Assembly: GCF_026410505.1 (NCBI RefSeq)
Contig: NZ_JAPMIU010000013.1
Coordinates: forward strand, 1-64,000
Length of the DNA stretch: 64,000 nt
Reading direction: 5' to 3'
Source: Frateuria hangzhouensis
GTDB lineage: Bacteria > Pseudomonadota > Gammaproteobacteria > Xanthomonadales > Rhodanobacteraceae
Within the stretch, counting starts at the first letter, position 1; the number at the start of each line of letters is the position of its first letter. The translations under genes and the position numbers were made by a program. This document shows positions 40,498-49,257 of the stretch, piece after piece. The notes under the pieces are model-generated. The model did no database searches and had not been told where the DNA came from. It worked only from the letters and a program-made list of their open reading frames with translations.

Positions 40498-42159
40498 ATG
40501 AACCGCACCCTGCGTCTGTCCCTGCTCGCCCTGCTGGCGGCCGCTCCCGCCCTGCAGGCGGCCGACCTCTACGTACACAACGTCAAGGGCTACACGCTCG
40601 ACAGCCACGGCAAGTTGCAGCATTTCGAAGCCCTGCTGGTCGACGACGGCAAGGTGGTCGCCATCGGCGCCGACGCGGCCCTGGCGAAGAAGGCCGGCGA
40701 CGCCAAGGTGGTCGACGGCCACGGCAACACCCTGCTGCCGGGCCTGATCGATGCCCACGGCCACGTGCTGGAGCTCGGTTACGCGCGCAACCAGGCCGAC
40801 CTTGCCGGCACGCAGTCGCTGGACGAGGCGCTGGCCCGCGTCAAAACCTACGCGCAGGCCCATCCGGACGCGCGCTGGATCACCGGCGGCGGCTGGAACC
40901 AGGTGATCTGGAAGCTCGGCCGCTTCCCCACCGCGAAGGAACTGGACGCGGTGGTCGCCGACCGCCCCGTCTGGCTGAGCCGCATCGACGGCCACGCTGC
41001 CTGGGCCAACACCGCAGCCATGAAGCTTGCCGGCATCACCCGCGATACCAAGGATCCGCCCGGCGGCCGCATCGAGCGCGATGCCCAGGGCAATCCCACC
41101 GGCGTGTTCGTCGACGGTGCCGCCGCGCTGATCCAGGCGCCAGAGCCGACCGACAAGGAACGCGCCGCCGCGCTCGATACCGCGCTGGCCGAGATGGCCA
41201 GCGTCGGCCTGACCGGCGTGGACGACGCCGGCATCGACCTGCCCAATTACCGCCTCTACAAACGCTACGCCGATGAGCACAAGCTCACCGCGCGCATCTA
41301 CGCCATGATCCGCGACACCGGCGACGCCTTCGACACGATCACTGCCGAAGGCCCGCTGGACGGTTACGGCGGCGGTTTCCTCACCGTGCATTCGGTCAAG
41401 CTGTACGCCGACGGCGCGCTGGGTAGCCGCGGCGCGGCGATGCTCAAGCCCTACGCCGATGATCCGCACAACCACGGCCTGCTGTTCATGAGCCCCGGCA
41501 CGATGGTGTCCAAGATCGGCAAAGCGTTCGCCAAGGGCTACCAGGTCAACATCCATGCCATCGGCGACGCGGCCAACCGCGAGGTGCTGGACAGCTTCGC
41601 CGCGGCCTACAAGACGCATCCGGAAGCGAAGGCTTTCCGTAACCGCGTCGAGCACGCGCAGATCGTCTCGCTCAAAGACATCCCGCGCTTCCTGCCGCTC
41701 GGGCTGATTGCCTCGATGCAGCCCACCCACGCCACCTCCGACATGAACATGGCCGAGGACCGCGTGGGCCATCAGCGCATCGAAGGCGCCTATGCCTGGC
41801 GGCGCTTCCTCGACCAGGGCACGGTGGTGGCGTTCGGCTCGGATTTTCCAGTGGAATCGCCCAATCCGTTCTTCGGCCTGCACGCGGCGGTGACCCGGCA
41901 GGACCATGACAACCAGCCACCCGGCGGCTGGTATCCCGACCAGAAATTGAGCCTGGTCGAGGCCCTGCGCGCCTTCACCCTGAGCGCGGCCTATGCCGGC
42001 CACGCGGAGAAGACGCAAGGAACGCTGGAGCCGGGCAAGTACGCCGACTTCATCGTGGTCGACCGGGACATCTTCGCCATCGATCCGCAAGACCTCTGGA
42101 AGACCCAGGTGCTGGGCACCTGGGTCGGCGGCAAGCAGGTGTATTCCGCCGAAAAGTGA
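40498..42159 (+). CDS. Exported amidohydrolase (YtcJ/amidohydrolase 3 family)
   Basis: A 553-residue protein: signal peptide ending LQAAD near residue 22, then a metal-dependent amidohydrolase. Metal ligands include the HxH in LIDAHGHVLELG, the central Lys in HSVKLYADGALGSRGA, His residues in NIHAIGDAANR and VEHAQIVS, and the final Asp in AFGSDFPVESPNP. YtcJ-like enzymes are predicted deacylases; the substrate is unknown. I use the ATG at 40498-40500; an upstream in-frame start would hide the signal peptide. Confidence 0.85.
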   Translation: MNRTLRLSLLALLAAAPALQAADLYVHNVKGYTLDSHGKLQHFEALLVDDGKVVAIGADAALAKKAGDAKVVDGHGNTLLPGLIDAHGHVLELGYARNQADLAGTQSLDEALARVKTYAQAHPDARWITGGGWNQVIWKLGRFPTAKELDAVVADRPVWLSRIDGHAAWANTAAMKLAGITRDTKDPPGGRIERDAQGNPTGVFVDGAAALIQAPEPTDKERAAALDTALAEMASVGLTGVDDAGIDLPNYRLYKRYADEHKLTARIYAMIRDTGDAFDTITAEGPLDGYGGGFLTVHSVKLYADGALGSRGAAMLKPYADDPHNHGLLFMSPGTMVSKIGKAFAKGYQVNIHAIGDAANREVLDSFAAAYKTHPEAKAFRNRVEHAQIVSLKDIPRFLPLGLIASMQPTHATSDMNMAEDRVGHQRIEGAYAWRRFLDQGTVVAFGSDFPVESPNPFFGLHAAVTRQDHDNQPPGGWYPDQKLSLVEALRAFTLSAAYAGHAEKTQGTLEPGKYADFIVVDRDIFAIDPQDLWKTQVLGTWVGGKQVYSAEK

Positions 42160-42161
42160 GC

Positions 42162-42229
42162 TGTAGGGTGGGCTTCAGCCCACCTTTGGCGCGCGGCGAA
42201 GGGGCTGGTGGGCTGAAGCCCACCTTACG
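42162..42229. repeat. Intergenic palindromic repeat, family C (inverted pair)
   Basis: GTAGGGTGGGCTTCAGCCC and GGTGGGCTGAAGCCCACC around about 25 bases, directly after the amidohydrolase stop codon; may serve as terminator. The rest of the gap to 42347 shows no gene. Confidence 0.85.
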
Positions 42230-42347
42230 GCTGTGGGTGCCCGCTCCCTACGACAGGACGGAGGCGCCGCGCTTGCCCGGAAGCCACCGAACCACCTGAT
42301 TTGAAAAGCAATCCGTAACTAGGCCATCAGTCATGGCCAGTTACCTG

Positions 42348-42375
42348 TTGACGCTTTCCGGGATGGTGTTATAGT
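42348..42375 (+). promoter_or_regulatory. Promoter of the GntR/ABC operon
   Basis: TTGACG (42348-42353), a 16-base spacer, TATAGT (42370-42375). The -10 box lies inside the operator dyad at 42365-42388, as expected for repression. Confidence 0.7.
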
Positions 42376-42388
42376 TCACTACAACACC
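42365..42388. promoter_or_regulatory. GntR (YtrA-type) operator, GGTG-N16-CACC
   Basis: GGTGTT-N12-AACACC; within the spacer TAGT and ACTA extend the dyad with a single mismatch. From memory, the spacing equals the GGTG-N16-CACC motif described for the Xanthomonas YtrA-type regulator. The operon encodes its own GntR three bases after the first gene, so this is probably autoregulatory. Confidence 0.75.
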
Positions 42389-42418
42389 GGTTCACGAGGT
42401 CACTAAAGGAGACCCGCC

Positions 42419-42742
42419 ATGAAAGCGCAGAACCTGATTGCCCTGGCCGCCGCCACGCTGTTTACCGCGACGGGCCTGGTTGCCCTGACTACCCCCGTGC
42501 GCACCGCGCCGGTTTCCGACATCAACGGCGTGCGCGTGGTCAATCTGGCGCCGGTCGAAGTGAGCCCGAGTGCGAGCGACCTGCGTGCCGCCGCGCTGCT
42601 GGAACGCTCCGACATCACCAGCGCCACCCTGGCGCCGGCACTGGGCACGCAGGCCGAGGCGGGCGCCACCCTGCTCGGGGCGCAGTTGGCCATGCCCTAC
42701 TATTCGTTCGGCACCCAGATCGTCCGTGCCAGCAAGGAATAA
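42419..42742 (+). CDS. Small exported protein, first gene of the GntR/ABC operon
   Basis: A 107-residue protein. The first 30 residues look like a signal or anchor segment (LIALAAATLFTATGLVALT). The rest is Ala/Ser-rich and soluble (VSDINGVRVVNLAPVEVSPSASDLRAAALLE). I do not recognise a domain. AAAGGAG precedes the ATG. It is the leader gene of a GntR-ABC transporter operon and separated from gntR by 3 bases, so it is likely an envelope component or signal of that transporter system. Confidence 0.7.
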   Translation: MKAQNLIALAAATLFTATGLVALTTPVRTAPVSDINGVRVVNLAPVEVSPSASDLRAAALLERSDITSATLAPALGTQAEAGATLLGAQLAMPYYSFGTQIVRASKE

Positions 42743-42745
42743 CGT

Positions 42746-43120
42746 ATGACCATCACCTGGAACGACAGCGTCCCGATCTACCGCCAGCTGCGCGAACGCG
42801 TGGTGGCGATGATCCTGGATGGCGCCTTGAACGAAGGCGACCCGCTGCCGTCGGTACGCCAGGTGGCAGCGGATTTCCAGATCAATCCGCTGACCGTCTC
42901 CAAGGCGTACCAGGAGCTGGTCGACGATCAACTGGTCGAGAAAAGGAGAGGCCTGGGCATGTTCGTCAACGAAGGGGCCCGCGAGGCCTTGCTCAAATCC
43001 GAGCGCGAGCGCTTCCTGCGCGAAGAATGGCCGACCCTGTTCGCGCGCCTGCAGCGCCTGGGGCTCGATCTCAAAACGCTGATGCGCGAAGCGCCCGCCA
43101 ACACGGAATCCAAGCCATGA
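42746..43120 (+). CDS. GntR-family regulator, YtrA subfamily
   Basis: A 124-residue protein, the short GntR form: winged helix (PSVRQVAADFQINPLTVSKAYQELVDDQLVEKRRGLGMFV) plus a short helical dimerisation tail, with no large effector domain. YtrA regulators sit in front of ABC transporter genes and repress them. Its stop overlaps the ABC ATPase start (ATGA). The dyad at 42365-42388 is the probable operator. Confidence 0.9.
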   Translation: MTITWNDSVPIYRQLRERVVAMILDGALNEGDPLPSVRQVAADFQINPLTVSKAYQELVDDQLVEKRRGLGMFVNEGAREALLKSERERFLREEWPTLFARLQRLGLDLKTLMREAPANTESKP

Positions 43121-43974
43121 GCGCCATTGTCACCGCGCGCAACCTGAGCAAGCGATACAAGAACACCGTCGCGCTGGACAGCGTGGATTTCCAGATCCAG
43201 TCCGGCCGCATCGTCGGCCTGATCGGCCCCAACGGCGCCGGCAAGACCACCGCGCTCAAGGCGATCCTGGGGCTGACCCGGTTCGACGGCGAACTGTCGG
43301 TGCTGGGCTACGACCCGCGTACCCAGCGCGACAAGCTGATGGAACAGGTCTGTTTCATCGCCGACGTGGCGGTGCTGCCGCGCTGGATCCGCGTACGCGA
43401 GGCGGTCGACTTCGTCGCCCACGTGCACCCGCGCTTCGACCGCGCCAAGTGCGAGGCTTTCCTGGCCCGCACCAAGCTCACGCCCGACCAGCGCGTGCGG
43501 CAGATGTCCAAGGGCATGATCGTGCAACTGCACCTGGCCCTGGTGATGGCCATCGATGCCCGCCTGCTGGTGCTGGACGAACCCACGCTGGGCCTGGACA
43601 TCCTCTACCGCAAGCAGTTCTACCAGAGCCTGCTGGAGGACTACTTCGACGAGAACAAGACGATCATCATCACCACCCACCAGGTGGAGGAGGTCGAGCA
43701 CATCCTCACCGACCTGATGTTCATCCGCGACGGCAAGATCGTGCTGGATACCGACATGGACGCCGTCGGCGACCGCTTCGCCGAAGTCATGGTCAGCGCT
43801 GACCAGGCCGCCGCCGCACGCGCACTCAAGCCGATCGACGAACGCCAGGTCTTCGGCAAGAGCATCTTCCTGTTTGACGGCGCCGACCGCCCGACGCTGG
43901 AGGCACTTGGCGAAATCCGCCGGCCGTCCGTCAGCGACCTGTTCGTCGCCACCATGAAAGGGACCTACGCATGA
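43117..43974 (+). CDS. ABC transporter ATP-binding protein
   Basis: A 285-residue ATPase. Walker A is GPNGAGKTT; the signature region is MSKGMIVQLHLAL in place of LSGGQ; Walker B is LLVLDEPTLGLD and the H-loop TTHQVEE. This form is typical of bacitracin/antimicrobial-peptide-type exporters. It works with the permease encoded immediately downstream (4-base overlap). I reject a longer upstream start that runs through gntR out of frame. Confidence 0.92.
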   Translation: MSAIVTARNLSKRYKNTVALDSVDFQIQSGRIVGLIGPNGAGKTTALKAILGLTRFDGELSVLGYDPRTQRDKLMEQVCFIADVAVLPRWIRVREAVDFVAHVHPRFDRAKCEAFLARTKLTPDQRVRQMSKGMIVQLHLALVMAIDARLLVLDEPTLGLDILYRKQFYQSLLEDYFDENKTIIITTHQVEEVEHILTDLMFIRDGKIVLDTDMDAVGDRFAEVMVSADQAAAARALKPIDERQVFGKSIFLFDGADRPTLEALGEIRRPSVSDLFVATMKGTYA

Positions 43975-44966
43975 AAACCCTTGCTGGCAACCAAATGTAC
44001 TGGCTCGTCAAGCGCGAGTTCTGGGAACACCGCGGCGGCTTCCTGTGGGCGCCGCTGGTGACCGGCGGCATCTTCCTGCTGCTGAACATCATGGGCATCA
44101 TCACCGCCGAGGTGATCGGCGCCCGCCACGGCATCCACATCGGTGAGCTAGGGGCGGCGAAGCAACACTTCGGCGGCGGCAACCTGCAGAGCGTCATCTC
44201 GCAGATGGACGCCGGTGACATGAGCCAGGTCGGCATGGCGCTGGACATGGCCATGTACTCCTCGATGGCGCTGATCTTCGTCGTACTGGGTTTCGTGGTG
44301 TTCTTCTACTGCCTGGGCGCCATCTACGACGAACGGCGCGACCGCAGCATCCTGTTCTGGAAGTCGCTGCCGCTATCGGATACCGAGACGGTGATCTCCA
44401 AGGTCCTCAGCGCCACGCTCGTGGCTCCCGTGATCGCGACCGCGGCCGGCATCGCGGCAGGCATCCTGCAGCTGTTGATCGTGGCAACGACGCTGTCCTT
44501 CCACGGCATCCACGTGTGGCAGTTGCTGATGCTCGCCCATCCGGTGCGCGTCACGCTCAACATGATCGGCCACATCCCGCTGTACCTGCTGTGGGCCCTG
44601 CCCTCGGTCGGCTGGCTGATGGCATGCTCGGCCTGGGCCCGCACCAAGCCGTTCCTGTGGGCCATCGCCCTGCCCGTCGCCACCGGCCTGCTGGTCAGCT
44701 GGTTCGGCATCATGGGGTTGTTCAACCTGTCGGCGAGCTGGTTCTGGCAGAACATCGTGGCCCGCGCCCTGTTCAGCGCCTTTCCCGGCGCCAGCCTGGT
44801 CGGCAGCGACGACCTCATCCACACGGGCAACAACAATCTGGACTTCATGAACCTGGGCAACGCCTATCACCTGCTTGCCTCGGTCAACCTGTGGATCGGC
44901 GTGGCGGCCGGTGCGGCACTCATCGCGGCCGCCATCTGGTTCCGCCGCTGGCGCGACGACGGTTGA
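43971..44966 (+). CDS. ABC transporter permease
   Basis: A 331-residue membrane protein with about six hydrophobic segments (for example LVTGGIFLLLNIMGIITAEV, MALIFVVLGFVVFFYCLGA, MIGHIPLYLLWALPSVGWL). YDERRDRSILFWKSLPLSDTETVISK is a loop typical of ABC-2-type permeases of YtrC/D-like systems. Its start overlaps the ATPase stop by 4 bases. Transported substrate unknown; related systems in Xanthomonadales are linked to envelope stress. Confidence 0.88.
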   Translation: MKTLAGNQMYWLVKREFWEHRGGFLWAPLVTGGIFLLLNIMGIITAEVIGARHGIHIGELGAAKQHFGGGNLQSVISQMDAGDMSQVGMALDMAMYSSMALIFVVLGFVVFFYCLGAIYDERRDRSILFWKSLPLSDTETVISKVLSATLVAPVIATAAGIAAGILQLLIVATTLSFHGIHVWQLLMLAHPVRVTLNMIGHIPLYLLWALPSVGWLMACSAWARTKPFLWAIALPVATGLLVSWFGIMGLFNLSASWFWQNIVARALFSAFPGASLVGSDDLIHTGNNNLDFMNLGNAYHLLASVNLWIGVAAGAALIAAAIWFRRWRDDG

Positions 44967-44988
44967 TCGGTTTCCAGGAGGCTCGACC

Positions 44989-45528
44989 ATGTTCATTCGA
45001 AACACCGCACTCGCTTTCGTCCTGGCCGCCAGCGCCCTGCTGGCCGCCTGTGGCAACGGATCGCACAACTCGACCACCATCGCCAACGGCGGCATCGTGG
45101 TCCGGGGTGACCAGGTCACCCTGCACGGCCACGGAGGCGCCGAGGCCACCCTCGATGCCGCCGGCAAGCTGGTGATCGACGGCCGCGCCGTGGCGGTCGA
45201 TGCCGCCCAGCGGCAGTGGCTGCAGCAGTATTTCCAGGGCGCCCGGGCGGTGCGGGAGCACGGCCTGGCCACCGGCGAGGCGGGCGCGGCCGTCGCGGTG
45301 CAATCGCTGAAGAACGCCGCAACCCACGTCACCGGCGGCGATAGCGGGCAGGCCGACGCCAGCCTCGAGGCCGCCACCACGCGGGTCGACCAGGAAGCGT
45401 CGAAGATCTGCCTGGACATCCAGCAGATCCGCGCCGCGCAGGAACGCCTGAGCAGCTCCCTGGCCGCGTTCAAGCCCTTCGGCGGAATCATCGACGGCAG
45501 CGGGTTTGACTGCTCGAAGGACGCCTGA
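44989..45528 (+). CDS. Lipoprotein of unknown function in the ABC operon
   Basis: A 179-residue protein with lipobox LLAAC (Cys near residue 21). A Gly/Ala-rich N-terminal part (GGIVVRGDQVTLHGHGGAEATLDAAGKLVIDGRAV) resembles DUF2884/YggN-like periplasmic proteins, with a helical C-terminal half. AGGAG lies 9 bases before the ATG at 44989. The 204 bases after it (45529-45732) are GC-rich with no gene visible. Confidence 0.75.
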   Translation: MFIRNTALAFVLAASALLAACGNGSHNSTTIANGGIVVRGDQVTLHGHGGAEATLDAAGKLVIDGRAVAVDAAQRQWLQQYFQGARAVREHGLATGEAGAAVAVQSLKNAATHVTGGDSGQADASLEAATTRVDQEASKICLDIQQIRAAQERLSSSLAAFKPFGGIIDGSGFDCSKDA

Positions 45529-45732
45529 CCGCCTGACCGGTTGCCGGAATCCATCGGAAGGAACGCCGCGGCGGGTTTCCCGCCGCGGCAAGCGCAGCCG
45601 CCCCGCCCGCCCGGCCGCGCGCTCGATCGACAGTCGAGGCGGCCAACGCCAGCCTCCGCCCAAGAGCCATTGCCAGTCATCCACGGCGGCCGAACCGGCC
45701 GCTGCCGTTCCCGCTGTCCCGAAGGAAAACCC

Positions 45733-46371
45733 ATGAACCTGCTGAAAGCCACGCTGGCCGCCGTGTTCCTCTGCATCGCCATGCCCGCCACCACGGTGCT
45801 CGCCGCAGTTCCCGCGCAGACCGTGCTGCTGGTCGGGGACAGCCTAAGTTCGGCCCACCGCGTGCCGGTGGCATCGGGCTGGGTGAGCCTGCTCACTCGC
45901 CGCCTGCAGGCGAGCGCCGCCACGCCGCCGACGATCGTCAACGCCAGCCGCGGCGGCAAGACCATGGCCGATGCAATCGCCGAACTCCCGGGACTGCTGG
46001 CTCGCCATCATCCGCAGGCGGTGATCCTGGAACTGGGCGGCAACGACGCCATCCTCGGCGCCACCGAAACGCAGCTGAGCCACGACCTGTCCCGCTTGAT
46101 CGATATGGCCCACGATGCCGGCGCGCGCGTGGCGGTGCTCGGCTTCGAGATTCCGCCGAAGCTGGACCACGACCGATGCGCCGCACGGTTGCGCGGTGTC
46201 TATCGGCAAGTGGCACACGACAAGGGCGTCGTCCTGCTGCCCTCGCTGATGGCCGGCGTCTCCAACCAGCCGGCGCTGCTGCTCGATGACGGCGTCCACC
46301 CGACGGCCACGGCCCAGGCGAGATTGCTGGACAACGCATGGAGCACGCTCAAGCCGTTCCTTCTGGATTGA
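45733..46371 (+). CDS. Exported GDSL/SGNH esterase (TesA-like)
   Basis: A 212-residue protein: signal peptide of about 25 residues (ending VLAA), then an SGNH hydrolase. Block I is LLVGDSLSS with the nucleophile Ser, block II VNASRGGKT, block III ELGGNDA and block V DDGVHPT with the catalytic Asp-His. It probably cleaves acyl esters or thioesters in the periplasm. It is the last gene of the GntR-controlled group, though 204 bases separate it from the lipoprotein. AAGGAA precedes the ATG. Confidence 0.87.
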   Translation: MNLLKATLAAVFLCIAMPATTVLAAVPAQTVLLVGDSLSSAHRVPVASGWVSLLTRRLQASAATPPTIVNASRGGKTMADAIAELPGLLARHHPQAVILELGGNDAILGATETQLSHDLSRLIDMAHDAGARVAVLGFEIPPKLDHDRCAARLRGVYRQVAHDKGVVLLPSLMAGVSNQPALLLDDGVHPTATAQARLLDNAWSTLKPFLLD

Positions 46372-46464
46372 ATCCCGCAGGACGGTCCGGTAACCGCGCG
46401 GGCCGCCGTATTGATGTCCGAAAGCGGCGAGTTCCGCGCCCGGGGCAGTGCTAGCCTGCAACGC

Positions 46465-47955
46465 ATGCCCGCACCCACCGCCCTGCCCGACCCGCATGTC
46501 TGCGAACAGGCGCGCCTGAGCCGCGACGCCCGCTTCGACGGATTGTTCTTTACCGCCGTGACCAGCACGCGCATCTACTGCCGTCCGGTGTGCCCGGCGC
46601 CGGCGCCCAAGCCTTCGAACGTACGCTATTACGCCAACGCCGCGGCCGCCGAGGCCGACGGCTTTCGACCGTGCCTGCGCTGCCGGCCGGAGCTGGCACC
46701 CGGCAATCCGGCGTGGCAGCGGGGCGAACACGTGGTGTCGCGCGCGTTGACGCTGATCGACGACGGCGCGCTGACCGAAGGTTCGCTCGATGGCCTGGCG
46801 ACCCGCGTCGGCGTGGGTGCACGGCAGCTGCGCCGGCTGTTCGTCGAGCACCTGGGCGCACCGCCGCTCAGTGTGCACACCACGCGCCGGCTGCTGTTCG
46901 CCAAGCAGCTGCTGACCGAAACCACGCTGCCGGTGACCGAGGTGGCGCTGGCGTCCGGCTTCGGCAGCCTGCGCCGCTTCAACGCCGCGTTTGCCCAGGC
47001 CAACCGGATCGCGCCGCGCGAGCTGCGCAGGCAGCCGCACGCCATCCAGGCCGGCGATGCACTGGTGCTCCGCCTGGGCTACCGGCCGCCGTACGACTTT
47101 CAGGGCGTGCTGGATTTCCTGCGCATGCGCGCGCTGCCCGGCATCGAGCAGGTCCAGGCGCATGCCTATGCGCGCGTGTTCGGCCCCGCCGACGCACCCG
47201 GCTGGCTGCGCCTGTCGGCCTGGCCCGACGGACACGCGCTCAAGCTGGAACTGCATTGCCCGCAGCCGGCCCGGCTTCTGCCGTTGGTGGCGCGGTTGCG
47301 GCGCATGTTCGACCTGGACGCCGAACCCTGCGCGATCGCCGCCACGCTCGGCGCCGGCGGCGTACTCGCGCCGCTGCTGCGCAAGCGCCCGGGGCTGCGC
47401 CTGCCCGGCGGCTGGGATGGGTTCGAGATCGCCGTACGCGCGGTACTCGGGCAACAGATCAGCGTGGCCGCGGCGCGCACGCTGGCCGCGCGGATCGTGC
47501 AGCGCTGGGGCGAACCGCTGGCGGTTCCGGCGCTGCCTGGCCTAGAGCGGTTGTTTCCCACGCCCGAGCGACTGGCGGAGGCCGACCTGCGGGAGGTGGG
47601 CGTGATCAACGCCCGCGCGGAAACCATCCGCGGCATCGCGCGCGCCTTGCTGGAGGGCCGTGCGGATTTCCGCGCCGAGCAGCCGCTGGACGAGTTCGTA
47701 GCGCGCTGGACCGCACTGCCAGGAATCGGCGAGTGGACCGCTCACTACATGGCAATGCGCGCGTTGAGCCATCCGGATGCCTTCCCCGCGGCTGATCTGA
47801 TCCTGCGCCGCGCCGCGGCCGGCGACGGCGGCGAGTTGAGCACCCGCGCCCTTTCGGTCATGGCTGACGCGTGGCGGCCCTGGCGCGCCTACGCGGTGAT
47901 GCACCTTTGGCGCAGCGTGGCCGATCAGGCGCAACCGTCGAGGAAGCGCGCGTGA
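46465..47955 (+). CDS. alkA: Ada-type regulatory domain fused to AlkA DNA glycosylase
   Basis: A 496-residue protein. The N-terminal Ada zinc domain has Cys residues in CRPVCPAPAP and CLRCRPE (the first is the likely methyl acceptor for phosphotriesters). An AraC-type helix-turn-helix follows (TEVALASGFGSLRRFNAAF), then AlkA_N and an HhH-GPD glycosylase (ALPGIGEWTAHYMAMRAL with the hairpin; a catalytic Asp is expected in FPAADLIL). It should sense alkylation, activate its regulon and excise 3-methyladenine. Next to ogt it forms an alkylation-repair unit. The start at 46465 (MPAPTALPD) is preferred over a TTG/ATG at 46411-46414. Confidence 0.9.
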   Translation: MPAPTALPDPHVCEQARLSRDARFDGLFFTAVTSTRIYCRPVCPAPAPKPSNVRYYANAAAAEADGFRPCLRCRPELAPGNPAWQRGEHVVSRALTLIDDGALTEGSLDGLATRVGVGARQLRRLFVEHLGAPPLSVHTTRRLLFAKQLLTETTLPVTEVALASGFGSLRRFNAAFAQANRIAPRELRRQPHAIQAGDALVLRLGYRPPYDFQGVLDFLRMRALPGIEQVQAHAYARVFGPADAPGWLRLSAWPDGHALKLELHCPQPARLLPLVARLRRMFDLDAEPCAIAATLGAGGVLAPLLRKRPGLRLPGGWDGFEIAVRAVLGQQISVAAARTLAARIVQRWGEPLAVPALPGLERLFPTPERLAEADLREVGVINARAETIRGIARALLEGRADFRAEQPLDEFVARWTALPGIGEWTAHYMAMRALSHPDAFPAADLILRRAAAGDGGELSTRALSVMADAWRPWRAYAVMHLWRSVADQAQPSRKRA

Positions 47956-47965
47956 GTGCGTACCA

Positions 47966-48150
47966 GGGCCTTCGACTTCGCTGCGCTGCGCTCAGGGCGA
48001 ACGGTTGGAAAGATCTGTTTTCCCGAGTGCAACACCCGCACCGCTCGCGTCACTGGGCGCGGACCCTCGCCCACCACCGCTCGCCCCGAGCCAATCCCTG
48101 ACCTACCATCGTTCGCCCTGAGCGTAGGCCGCAGGGCCGAAGTCGAAGGG
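47966..48150. repeat. Inverted pair of family D repeats between alkA and ogt
   Basis: CCTTCGACTTCGCTGCGCTG with CTCAGGGCGAACGG at 47968-48005 is inverted relative to CGTTCGCCCTGAGCGTAGGC with CCGAAGTCGAAGGG at 48110-48150. The two halves could pair across about 100 bases. Confidence 0.75.
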
Positions 48151-48172
48151 CCCACAACGTAGAAACACCACC

Positions 48173-48682
48173 ATGAGTCCTGTCTGGTACGACAACCTGC
48201 CCACCCCGATCGGGCGGCTGCGCCTGGTCGCCGACGAGCATGGCCTGCGCGAGGTCTGGTTCGAGACCGGTCGCCACCAGCGCGAGCCCGAATCGTCGTG
48301 GACGCACTCGCCGCCGGCGCTCGCCTTCGCGCGCGAGCAACTGGAGGAGTACTTCGCCGGCACCCGCCAACTGTTCGAACTGCCATTGCATCCGCGCGGC
48401 ACACCCTTCCAGTTGGCGGTGTGGCAGGAGCTGGAACGCATCCCCTATGGCGCGACCATCAGCTACGGCGAGCTGGCCAGGCGCATCGGCCAGCCGCAGG
48501 CGATGCGCGCCGTCGGCGCAGCCAACGGACGCAACCCGCTGCCGATCGTGCTGCCCTGCCACCGCGTGATTGGCACCAACGGCAGCCTCACCGGTTTCGG
48601 CGGAGGCCTGCCGACCAAACGATTCCTGCTGGCGATGGAAGAAGGCGTGGCACGCGGCGACCTGTTCGGCCTGGTCAACTGA
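48173..48682 (+). CDS. ogt: Methylated-DNA-protein-cysteine methyltransferase
   Basis: A 169-residue suicide enzyme that removes O6-methylguanine adducts. The active-site loop is IVLPCHRVIG with the acceptor Cys, preceded by YGELARRIGQPQAMRAVGAANGRNP; the DNA-binding helix and Tyr/Arg finger are intact. It lies after the Ada-AlkA fusion but 217 bases downstream, beyond a repeat pair. Confidence 0.95.
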   Translation: MSPVWYDNLPTPIGRLRLVADEHGLREVWFETGRHQREPESSWTHSPPALAFAREQLEEYFAGTRQLFELPLHPRGTPFQLAVWQELERIPYGATISYGELARRIGQPQAMRAVGAANGRNPLPIVLPCHRVIGTNGSLTGFGGGLPTKRFLLAMEEGVARGDLFGLVN

Positions 48683-48721
48683 CCGTCCCCCCCAACCCTC
48701 CCTGCAAGCGGGGGGCGAGCA

Positions 48722-48783
48722 CGTAGGAGCGTCCTTGGGCGCGACCGCGAGCCACCAGCGTCTGCGCGTTCGCACGCTCCCCG
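48722..48783. repeat. Degenerate family A/B repeat copy
   Basis: CGTAGGAGCGTCCTTGGGCG followed by CGACCGCGAG, with only a partial mirrored copy (CGCACGCTCC). Fills most of the ogt to 48787 gap. Confidence 0.5.
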
Positions 48784-48786
48784 GAA

Positions 48787-49209
48787 TCAGTCGCCGCTGC
48801 GCGACGACGCGGGCGCTTCGCCCGAATGCACCACCGGCGGCGCCACGGCACTCTGGTAGCGATCCAGCAAATCCTGCTGGCGTGCGCGATACAGCTCGCG
48901 CTGGGTCTGGTCGGCCTGGTCCAGCCGCGCGGCGTGCAGCGGGTCGGCCTGGTGCGGCCGGCGTACGGTATCCATTTGGCCCTGCCGCAGCTGCTCCTCG
49001 ATCCGGTTCTTCTGCAACCGGTCGAGCACCTGGTGTTCGCGCACGGTCTGCTGGAACCGGATATTGGCCGGCGGGCGCACGACGATCACGGGCCGCGGCG
49101 CCACCGGCCGCGGCGGCGGCTGCGCCTGCCAGGCGCAGGCCAACGCGGGCAGCGCCAGCGCGAAGGCAGCCGGCCACAGGCGAAGCGATGCACGGGTTTT
49201 GAGAGACAT
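48787..49209 (-). CDS. Small exported protein, unknown function
   Basis: A 140-residue protein. The signal peptide (ALALPALACA near residue 25) is followed by a Pro/Arg-rich segment and a long Gln/Arg/Leu-rich helical region (LDRLQKNRIEEQLRQGQM, QTQRELYRARQQDLLDRYQ) that may be coiled coil. No domain recognised. Divergent from the NPP phosphodiesterase gene. The start is taken at 49207-49209; the signal peptide supports it. Confidence 0.65.
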   Translation of the reverse strand: MSLKTRASLRLWPAAFALALPALACAWQAQPPPRPVAPRPVIVVRPPANIRFQQTVREHQVLDRLQKNRIEEQLRQGQMDTVRRPHQADPLHAARLDQADQTQRELYRARQQDLLDRYQSAVAPPVVHSGEAPASSRSGD

Positions 49210-49257
49210 GGAGGGCGATGCGATGATGCAGGGTTGGTTCATCGTACGAGTCGCCCT

